Assembly: GCF_037201975.1 (NCBI RefSeq) | Contig: NZ_CP147520.1 | Location: forward strand, 2,046,001-2,110,000 | Origin: Streptomyces sp. TG1A-60 | GTDB lineage: Bacteria; Actinomycetota; Actinomycetes; Streptomycetales; Streptomycetaceae | DNA length: 64,000 nucleotides | Reading direction: 5' to 3' | In this document: one piece after another, positions 9,928 to 19,849 of the stretch | How the letters are laid out: each line of letters begins with the position of its first letter | Position numbering within the stretch: the first letter of the stretch is position 1 | The notes under the pieces: model-generated | Told to the model about the DNA's origin: nothing | Seen by the model: only the letters and a program-made list of their open reading frames with translations | The model's database searches: none | Program-made: the position numbers and the translations under genes

Positions 9928-10680
9928 ATGTACCTCACCCGCGCCTACATCAACCCCCGCCGCCAAGGCGCCATCAAACTCATCGGCAACCCACGAGCCC
10001 TCCACGCCCTCATCATGGGCTGCTTCCCCGACCAACCCCCCACCCCACCAGGCCAAACACCACCCCGAATCCTCTGGCGCCTCGACAGCGACGACACCCG
10101 CCGCCCCACCCTGTGGACCGTCTCGCCCACCCGCCCCGACTTCACCCAGCTCATCGAAGACGCCGGATGGCCCGCCGCCGAAACACCCCAATGGGAAACA
10201 AAGACCTACACCCCACTCCTCAACCACATCCAAAAAGGCCAGCGCTACGCCTTCCGCCTCACCGCATCCCCCACACACCGCACCGCCTCCCCCGGCCCCA
10301 ACCAACGCGGGCGCCGCCTCCCCCACACCACCACACACAACCAACTGCGCTGGCTCACCGAACGCGCAGAACGAAACGGCTTCACCATCCCCCTGGCCGG
10401 CAACTCCGACGACCTCGGACCCGACGGCGCAATCCCCCTGCAACTCCAACTACAACACCGCGGCAAGAACACCTTCGACAAACTCGACCACCAGGACAAA
10501 CGCATCCGCGTCGCCCTCACCACAGCCACCTACGAAGGAGCCCTCCACGTCACCGACCCCGACGCCCTCCGCGCCCTCCTCACCACCGGCATCGGCCAAG
10601 GCCGCGCCTACGGCTGCGGCCTCCTCACTCTCGCCCGCCTTCCAGAACCCACGCAAAGAAACGGCAAAGCCATCCGGTAA
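9928..10680 (+). CDS. cas6e: crRNA-processing endoribonuclease Cas6e (CasE/Cse3)
   Basis: A 250-residue double-RRM RAMP nuclease that cuts the CRISPR transcript at the base of each repeat hairpin and stays on the 3' handle. The N-terminus MYLTRAYINPRRQGA matches Cse3 proteins, and H26 in NPRALHALIM sits where the T. thermophilus Cse3 catalytic histidine sits (position from memory). The C-terminal glycine-rich loop GIGQGRAYGCGLLTLA is the RAMP signature. No lesion is visible, so crRNA processing may survive the loss of Cas8e. The stop at 10678-10680 lies 16 bp before the first repeat of the large array. Confidence 0.93.
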   Translation: MYLTRAYINPRRQGAIKLIGNPRALHALIMGCFPDQPPTPPGQTPPRILWRLDSDDTRRPTLWTVSPTRPDFTQLIEDAGWPAAETPQWETKTYTPLLNHIQKGQRYAFRLTASPTHRTASPGPNQRGRRLPHTTTHNQLRWLTERAERNGFTIPLAGNSDDLGPDGAIPLQLQLQHRGKNTFDKLDHQDKRIRVALTTATYEGALHVTDPDALRALLTTGIGQGRAYGCGLLTLARLPEPTQRNGKAIR

Positions 10681-10696
10681 GCGCAGGCCACAAAAG

Positions 10697-13600
10697 GTCC
10701 GCTCCGCGTACGCGGAGATGCTCCGTCCCTCATACCGTCGCTCCGTTGTCGGCAGCGGTCCGCTCCGCGTACGCGGAGATGCTCCGCCGCGGTGGCAGCA
10801 ACCGACACGGCCAATGTCGTCCGCTCCGCGTACGCGGAGATGCTCCGCAGGGCAAGCGGCTGCGGGCCGAGCCGATCGCGGGCGCTCCGCGCAGGCGGAG
10901 ATGTTCCGGACCCAGAATCCGTTGCCGTGGACTACTCCGCGCACGCGGAAATGTCCCGTTGTCTAGCGGCTCTTCCCAGCGATAAGGGTCGTCCGCTCCG
11001 CGTAAGCGGAGACATTCCGCTCCTGCCCGGCCGGCAGCGCACAGCTGACGTGTCCGCTCCGCATACGCGGAGATACCCCGATGTTCGCCGCCGCGACCAT
11101 CAAGGTGATTCTGTCCGCTCCGCGTATGCGGAGACACACCGCTGTACGGGTCCGCGTCCCAGAATCTGGACGAATCCGCTCCGTGTACGCGGAGATGCTC
11201 GGCGCTTGACATCGCGTCCCCGTCGAAGGTCACGTCCGCTCCGTATACAGCGGAGATGCTCCGTCGTTCCACTTCCAGATCAGGTAGTTGATGACGTCCG
11301 CTCCGCGCACGCGGAGATGGTCCGCTGGCGGAGTCCATCGAGCTCCTAGCCGGCAATCGACTCCGCGAACGCGGAGATATTCCGTGGGCCTGCTCGACCG
11401 GGCTCGCGCGGCCACCGGTTCGCTCCGCGAACGCGGAAATGCTCCGTCCAGGTAGACCTCCGCTTTTTGGATCATGGCGTCCGCTCCACGTACGCGGAGA
11501 TGCTCCGCGCTGGACCACCATGGGCTCGGTGGTCCGGTGGTTCACTCAGCATGCGCGGAGATGTTCCGTAGTTCTTCCAGACGACGGAGTCCTTAGCGTG
11601 ATCCGCTCCGCATACGCGGAGATGCTCCGCACTGTGCGGCGTTGAGTGGGAGGATCCGTACGTCCGCTCCGCGCACGCGGAGGTTTTCCGGACCCCCGCG
11701 CCGTCGTAGCCCTGCTGCCCGCACTTCGCTCCGCCTACGCGGAGATACGCCGTTCGGCTCGCTGTTGAACTTGAGGGAGCCCTCGTCCGCTCCGCGTACA
11801 CGGAGATGCCCCGTCGTGCAGTCCTCGACGTACAGGCCCGCGTCCGCTCCGCGCACGCAGAGATGTTCCGGCGGGTATCCTCGGCCAGACCGCTGGTACG
11901 ACGTCTGCTCCGCGTCGGCGGAGATGCTCCGATGGCGAACTTCCTGACGGTCTACGGGGGTGGGTCCGCTCTGCGTAAGCGGAGATGCTCCATCCTCGAC
12001 CATGCACGGATGAATCGGCACGCGGTCCCCTCCGCGTACGCGGAGATTTTCCGTAGAACCGGCAGTAGGTAGAGTTCGGCGCAGTGGCCGCTCGGCGTAT
12101 GTGGAGATGTTCCGTGGGGCGCGACCTACCATCGGTTGGACGCCGCCATCCGCTCCGCAAACGCGGAGTTGCTCCGTCGATGGCCGCCTTCGCCTCGCAC
12201 ACGATCGGGCCTCCGCGTACGCGGAGGTGTTCCGTACCAGGCGTCCGATTCCTTGCCGCCCTGGATGTTTGCTCCGCGTGCGCGGAAGCGTTCCAGAGCG
12301 CCCGACGCGTCAAAGGACGTGCAGGCAGATCGCTCCGTAAATTGCGGAGGTGCTCCTTCCATAAGGTTGTCGACGACGATCACAGCCGGTTTCGCTCCGC
12401 GTACGCGGAGATACTTCGACCAACCAGCGCAACATCCAGGCTCGGTTCAAGTCCGCTCCGCGAACGCGGAGATGCTCCGTGGACCTCGGCGTAGGTGGAC
12501 TGCCACAGCAGGGACCGCTCCGCGAACGCGGAGATGCTCCGGGGTCCGGCGTCCACGCCCCTGTGCAGACAAGTCCGCTCCGAGTAGCGGAGATGCTCCG
12601 TATATGGCGTTCGGGTCGTCGAAGGTGGCGGCTTCCGCTCCGCGTACGCGGAGATGCTCCGCGTGCTCTATGGGCGATGCCCCGGCGAGAGGCGTCCGCT
12701 CCGTAGACGCGGAGATATTCCGGAGAACCTGACGGGCGTAGCGCGCACTTTCGCTCCGCCAGGCGGAGATGTTCCGATGGTCTCCTGGACGTACTCCGGG
12801 GCCGGGGAGCTCGCTCCGCGAATGCGGAGATGTTCCGGACCCCCGCGCCGTCGTGGCCTTGCTGCCTGCGTACGCGGAGGTACTCCGTCGTAGACCATGG
12901 CGCGGATGGCACGTGCTGGTTCGCTTCGCGGTCGCGGAGATGCTTCGATGGTGATGCCCGTCGAGATGATCGTCCTGATGTTCGCTCCGCGTAGGCGGAG
13001 GTGCTCCAAAGGTAGTGACGATGCCCTCCGCGAACGCGTGGTTCGCTCCGCGTGCGCGGAGATGCCCAGGCCGTTGAGATCACCGAGCAGGCACGGCCGA
13101 CATCCGCTCTGTGTTCGCGGAGATATTCCGGACCGGATGACTGGTCCACGGCGGCAGTCGGTCCCGCTCCGCGCATGCGGAGATGTTCCGTCGTACACGT
13201 CTAGGGCCTCGCGGATAGGCTGGTCTGCTCCGCGCACGCTGAGATGCTTCGGCGAACATCGGCGACCGCGCCCGCGGCGCCTCGTCCGCTCGGCGCAAGC
13301 GGAGATGTTCCGGACCCCGAATTCGTTGCCGTGGACTACTCCGGATCCGCGCCGCGCACGCGGAGATGCTCCGTAGACGCCGCTGTCAGTGCTGTGCCGT
13401 ACCGTGTCCGCTCCGCGTATGCGGAGATGCTCCGGCGCTGGGGATCCACTCGCCGTCGCGCTTGATGTCCGCTCCGCGCACGCAGAGATACTCCGGGCGA
13501 CGTCCTTACCTTCCCGCACCCTCTGTTGCCCGCTCCGCCTACGCGGAGATACTCCGACCAACCAGCGCAACATCCAGGCTCGTGCAAGTCCGCTCCGCGT

Positions 13601-16600
13601 ACGCGGAGATGCCGGTGACGGCGCCGGCGGTGGAGTAGATGCCGTCCGCTCCGCGTAGGCGGAGATGCTCCTTGGGTCGACATCACCGCGGTGTTCGACA
13701 GCACGTCCGCTCCGCGTCGGCGGAGATGCTCCGTTGATGCCGTTACCGTCGACCTGGGCGTTGTGGTCCGCTCCGCGTACGCGGAGATGCTCCGGCGACC
13801 TACCCGGACGAGGCGCTCCAGATGTCGTCCGCTCCCGCGCACGCGGTGATGCTCCGCGGTTCTCATGACGGAGTTGTTGTCAGCTCCGCGTACGTGGAGG
13901 TGCTCCGTCTGTGGAGGTGAGGCGGGTGATGGCCTTGTCGTCCGCTCTGCGTACGCGGAGACACTCCGGAAGAGGGCCGGAAGCGCCGCATCGCGGCCGT
14001 GTCCGCTCTGCGTACGCGGAGATACTCCGGACCCCGAGTTCGTCGCCGTGGACTACTCGGGATCCGCTCCGCGTACGCGGAGATGCTCCGGCGTACCAGT
14101 GGTGTGGGAACGGGAGCCCGAAGTTCGCTCCGCGCATGCGGAGATGATCCCAGCCATCCGCGTGCGTCAATGGGCCGTCCCGAGTGTCGCTCCGTGTAGA
14201 CGGAGATACTCCCATCATGGTGCCTACGGGAAGCTCGTCCCATCCGTCCGATCCGCATACGCCGAGGTGTTCCTCCATGAGGTTGTCGAAGACGATCACC
14301 GCCGGTCTCGCTCCGCGTACGCGGAGATGTTCCGTACCAGGCGTCCGAGTCGTCCCCTCCCTGGACGTTTGCTCCGCGTGGGCGGAGGTGTTCCGGCGAA
14401 CTGACGGCAGCGCGCCACGAAGGCCAGGTTCGCTGCGCGTACGCGCAGATGGCCCGATGAACGGCAGCCGCACGCGGTAGCAGTTCAGGTTCGCTCCGCG
14501 TACGCGGATATGTTTCGTACCTCGAACGCCCGCTCACCGAGCAGGCCGAGTCCGCTCCGCGTACGCGGAGGTGCTCCGTCGGATCCGTGGACCTTCCCGC
14601 CAGTTCCAGAGTCCGCTCCGCGTACGCGGAGATGCTCCGACCCGCGGCCACCTCTTCCAGGATGCGGAGACGCCCGCTCCGCCTACGCGGAGATGCTCCG
14701 GCGCGTGCTTCCTCCAGCGACGGAAAGCCCTCTTCCGCTCCGCATGGCGGAGATGTTCCGTACATCAACGAGATGACTGCTGCGCTGCGGGGGTCGGCTC
14801 CGCGTACGCGGAGATGTTCCGTGGCAGATCCGTGACCTGTTCCCGAAGTCCAGATCCGCTTCGCGTATGCGGAGATGCTCCGTGACCCCAGGTGATGCCC
14901 GTGCGGCTCTAGCCGTCCTCTCCGCGTACGCGGAGATGTTCCGGAACCTGACAGGCGTGGCGCGCACTTTCACTCCGCCAGGCGGAGATGTTCCGATGGT
15001 CTCCTGGACGTACTCCAGGGCCGGGGAGTTCGCTCCGCGAACGCGGAGGTGTTCCGAACCCCCGCGCCGTCGTGGCCTTGCTGCCCGAGTACGCGGAGGT
15101 GCTCCGTCGTAGATCATGGCGCGGATGGCCACGTGCTGGTTCGCTTCGCGGTCGCGGAGATGTTCCGCCGAAGATCACCAGATACGCGGCAACGGCCAGG
15201 TCCGCTCCGCGCACGCGGAGATGTTCCGGCGATGATCGAGGGCCAGACCTACCACCTGGTGTCCGCTCCGCGTAGGCGGAGATGCTCCGTTGCCCAGGGG
15301 CCTTCGACTGCGTGCCGACGGCCGGGTAGTCGCTGTCCGCTCCGCACATGCGGAGGTGTTCCGATGACCCCAACGTGAGAGGTCAGATATCAGAAGTCCG
15401 CTCCATTGTTCCGTTCAAGGCCAAGATGGGCCGCGGCCACCGGGGGTCCGCTCCGCGTACGCGGAGATGTTTCGACGGTCGTGCACTGGGTGCCGATCAC
15501 CCGCAAGTCCGCTCCGAGTGCACGGAGATACTCCAACGGCCGGCGGCGGCATCGGTCAGGCCATCTCGTCTGCTCCGCGTACGCGGAGATGTTCCGTTGT
15601 CGAAGACCTCGGGGTTGAGCGGGGTGGCGTCTGCTCCGCGCACGCGGAGATGCTCCTATCGGGGCGATCACCCACACGACCTGCCACAGGTTCCGCTTCG
15701 CGTACGCGGAGATGCTCCGGCCCTCTCGAAGGCGCTCCCCGCCCGCCCGAAGTCCGCTCCGCGTACGCGGAGATGATCCCAGCCATCCGCGTGCGTCAAT
15801 GGGCCGTCCCGAGTCCCGCTCCGTGTAGACGGAGATACTCCCATGATGATCGCTAAGGGAAGCTCGTCCCATCCGTCCGATCCGCATACGCGGAGGTGTT
15901 CCGTCCATGAGGTTGTCGAAGACGATCACCGCCGGCTTCGCTCCGCGTACGCGGATATGTCTCGTGGGGTGCTACCTACATCGGTTGAACGCCGCAGTTC
16001 GCTCCGCGTACGCGGAGATATCCCGCTGTGGGAGCAGCGATCGTACTGGCACGTGCTGTCCGCTCCGCATACGCGGAGGTGGTCCAGGGTGCTGGCGGCG
16101 CAGCCAGAGCATGTCCTCGTTCGCTCCGCGTACGCAGAGGTGTTCCGGGTGCTCCCCAGGAACGGTTCCCTTTATCTCGTCTGCTCCGCGTACGCGGAGC
16201 TACTCCAATCGCCTTAGAGGTCGCGACCGGCCAGCTCCTGTCCGCTCCGCGTACCCGGGATTGCTCCGCCCACCAAACGGTCCGGGACCGCTCCGCCTAC
16301 GCGGAGATGCTCCGTGGTCCGGGTACGGCAGTATGCGGCCCCGGGTGTTCGCTCCGCGTACGCGGAGATGCTCCGTCCTCGGCCTTGGTACCGAACAGGG
16401 CGACCGCGTTCGCTCCGCGCGTGCGGAGATGCTCCGCACCGCATGGCCGTCGTCTGCATTGCCCGCAAGTTTGCTCCGCGCTCGGGAGATGCTCCGCTGA
16501 AGGCTGGGAACACAGCCGACCTTGGCGTCCGCTTCGCGTACGCGGAGATGCTCCATGGGGCGCGACCTACATCGGTTGGACGCCGCCCTTCGCTCCGCAT

Positions 16601-19600
16601 ACGCGGAGATGCTTCGTTCGGTGCCACTCCAGAGGACCGGGCCCGGCTGTCCGCTCCGCATACGTGGAGGTGTTCCGATGACCCCCGCGTGGGAGGTCAG
16701 GTACCAAAGTCCGGTCCAAGTACGCGGAGATGTTCCGACCTCCCGGGCGGTCTGGAATGCGATTCTTTCGTCTCCTCCGCGCACGCGGAAATGTTCCGTG
16801 GATGGGTGGCGGCATCGCGGCCATCCTCCTGTCCGCTCCGCATTCGCGGAGATGCTCCGCTCGACGACGCCATCATCGCGCGCACCAAGGCGTACGCTCC
16901 GCGTGCACGGAGATGCTCCGGTGGTCGCCATGCCTGAAGTGCACGTCTTGACGTCCGCTCCGCGTACGCGGAGATGCGCCGCAGCGCTCCGACGTCGAGC
17001 CGGTGATCCCGTAGTCCGCTCCGCGTACGCGGAATTGCTCCGACCCGTAAGCAGCCCGGCACCTCAAGGCGCAGTCCGCTCCGCGTACGCGGAGATGCGC
17101 CGCGGATGTGCCTGGTCTACTGCGCCTACGGCTAATCCGCTCCGCATACGCGGAGATACTCCAGACCCCGAGTTCGTCACCGTGGACTACTCCGGATCCG
17201 CTCCGCGAACGCGGAGGTTCTCCGGACCCCCGAGGCGTCGTAGCCTGCTGGCCGCATTCGCTCCGCGTACGCGGAGATGCCCCGTTGCCCAGGGGCCTTC
17301 GACTGCGTGCCGAGCAAATCCGCTCCGCGTACGCGGAGTGCTCCGTTTACGACGTGCCCGTGACGGCCGGTGCCGTCGTCTGCTCCGCGTACGCGGAGAT
17401 GCTCCGGTCGACATCTCTAACTGGACATATCGCAGCTGGAGTCCGCTCCGCGTACGCGGATATGTTTCGTGGTGCGCGACCTACATCGGTTGGACGCCGC
17501 CCTTCGCTCCGCATACGCGGAGGTGTTCCAGGGTGCGGATAGCGCAGCCAGAGGATCTCCTCGTTGGCTCCGCGCAGGCGGAGGTGCTCCACAGGCAGTG
17601 ACGATCCCCTCCGCGAACTCATGGTTCGCTCCGCGTGTGCGGAGATACTCCATGGGGTGCGGCCGACTTCGATCCGAACCAGATATCTGCTCCGCGTACG
17701 CGGAGATGTTCCGTACTGGACAAAAGTTCAGCACACGGGTCCTGGGTCTGCTCCGCGTATGCGGAGATGCTCAGCTGTCGAAAACCCCGGGATTGAGCGG
17801 GGTGGCGTCTGCCCGTGCACGCGGAGATGCTCCGCCGGAGGAGGTGTAGGACCTCCTGTGGAGGCCGTCCGCTTCGCGTACGCGGAGATGCTCCGACGAA
17901 GAACAGGCAGCCGGGAACAGCGGGCGGGTCCGCTCCGAGTACATGGAGATGTTTCAACCGCCGGCGGCGGAGTCGGTCAGGTCATCATGTCTGCTCCGCG
18001 TACGCGGAGATGTTCCGTCGTACACATCTAGGGCCTCGCGGATAGGCTGGTCTGCTCCGCGCACGCGGAGATGCTCCGAGATCCCCGACGTATGGCAGGA
18101 ACAGGTCGACTTCCGCTTCGCGTACGCGGAGATGCTCCGGACGCGAAGCTCCGCCAGTCGGGCAACCGGCTGTCCGCTCCGCGTGGCGGAGATATCCCAG
18201 CGTTCTACCGGTAGCGCGCTATTAAGGCCGGGTTCGTTGCACGTACGCGGAGATGTCCCGATGAACGGCAGTTGTACGCGATAGCGGTTCAAGTTCGCTA
18301 CGCATAGGCGGAGATGTTCCGTACGACACGGCCGTCCGTGCGCATGGGGCCGCGCCTGCTCCGCGTACGCGGAGATGTTCCGATCTTGGTGTCGTCCGCC
18401 ATGGCCTGAAGGGCGTCTGCTCCGCGTACCCGGAGATCTTCCATGCTTGTGCTGCTCACGGCTGCCGTAGGCGTGTACGCGAAGATATCCCGCCGTGGGT
18501 GCAGCGATCGTACGGGCACGCGCTGTCCGCTCCGCATACGCGGAGGTGGTCCAGGGTGCGGGTAGCGCAGCCAGAGGATCTCCTCGTTGGCTCCGCGTGC
18601 GCGGAGGTGTTCCGGCGAACTGACTGCAGCGCCACGAAGGCCAGCTTCGCTGCGCGTACGCGCAGATGTCCCGATGAACGGCAGCCGCACGCGGTACCAG
18701 TTCAGGTTCGCTCCGCCTACGCGGAGATGTTCCGATGGTGATTCCTGTCGCGATGCTCGTCCTGATGTTCGGCCCGCATACGCGGAGGTGCTCCCTTGCC
18801 TACCGTCCATCAGGTTCCACCAATACGGTTGCTCCGCGTACGCGGAGATGCTGCGTGCGTCTACTCCCTGGCGAAGAAGGGCCTGCAGTCCGCTCCGCGT
18901 ACGCGGGATGCTCCGTCGGAAGGCCGGCACTTACGCTACGCCGCCGAGCCTGCTCCGCGTATGCGGAAACGCTCCGCTCTACGGCACTTCAGTTAATCCA
19001 CTGGCCAAGCCCGCTCCGTGTACGCGGAGATGCTCCGATGACCACCCGTCCCAGGAACCGGTCCAGGACGTCCGCTCCGCGTACGCGGAGATGTTCTGGA
19101 GTCCGGCACGTGCGGCGGCGTGTGCATCCTGTCTGCTCCGCGTACGCGGAGATGTTCCGGCGCTGGGCATCGCCTCGCCGTCCAAGGTCATGTCTACTCC
19201 GCGTACGCGGAGATGCTCCGACGAAGAACAGGCCGCCGGGGGCCAGAGGCGGGTCCGCTCCGAGTCGATGGAGATGTTTCGACGGTCGTGCACTGGGTGC
19301 CGATCACCCGCCAGTCCGCTCCGCGTACGCGGAAATGTTCCGACGGACGGGTGCGCCTGGTACATAGTTGCCCAGCCCACTCCGCGTGGCGGAGATGCTC
19401 CCAACGGCAAGTCCACGCTGGGCGGCGGCATCGCGTCCGCTCCGCGTACGCGGAGATACTCCGGACCCCGAGTTCGTCGCCGTGGACCACTCAGGATCCG
19501 CTCCGCGTATGCGGAGATGCTCCGCTCCGACCTGACTTGGCGTCAAAGATCAGTCGGTCCACTCCGCGTGCGCGGAGATGTTCCGCTGAAGGACGGCGAC

Positions 19601-19707
19601 GGCAACTACATCTGGAAGTACGCTCCGCGTGCGCGGAGATGTTCTGCCGTGCATGTCGTCCTCGACGTACACGCCCGGGTTCGCTCCGCGTACGCGGAGG
19701 TGTTCCG
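10697..19707 (+). CRISPR. CRISPR2: giant, degenerate type I-E array (~148 repeats)
   Basis: Repeats of 29 bp with 32-bp spacers recur every 61 bp from 10697 (then 10758, 10819 and so on) to a last copy at 19679-19707. Span divided by period gives about 148 repeats; a few spacers or repeats are longer or shorter. The consensus opens GTCCGCTCCGCGTACGCGGA, with stem CTCCGC/GCGGAG around a GTAC loop, and ends GATGCTCCG or GATGTTCCG, so the crRNA strand is plus. The first three repeats are identical; most later ones carry changes, mainly in the loop, the first three bases and the segment after the stem. Many spacers occur as families of diverged copies, and blocks of several spacers are duplicated. 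No leader separates it from cas6e. Long open frames through the array (APRTRRCS, VRSAYAEM and similar) are artefacts of the repeat. Confidence 0.96.
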
Positions 19708-19849
19708 CCAGCCACACCAAGCTGGATGGTCACACCCGAATGCCCCGGGAAGGGCTCAACCTCTCGTAGGTCCGCTTCATCGCGAGTGTGGAGGCCAAGG
19801 TCGAAGCCCGGCCCTCCGCAGCAGCAATCTTCGAGAGTCCACATAGCGG
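19708..19849. other. Array end to helicase stop: no gene
   Basis: After the last repeat there is one spacer-length stretch and then unique sequence up to the stop codon of the minus-strand helicase. I see no further repeat, no A/T-rich leader and no cas1 or cas2 remnant. Confidence 0.5.

Noticed and set aside
10718..19846. Dozens of long open frames (up to ~400 codons) across 10.7-19.8 kb, rich in APRTRRCS, VRSAYAEM and LRVRGDAP peptides.
   Set aside because: They are the CRISPR repeat read in six frames; three 61-bp units make 183 bp, which is divisible by three, so the same peptides recur. No ribosome sites or codon periodicity.
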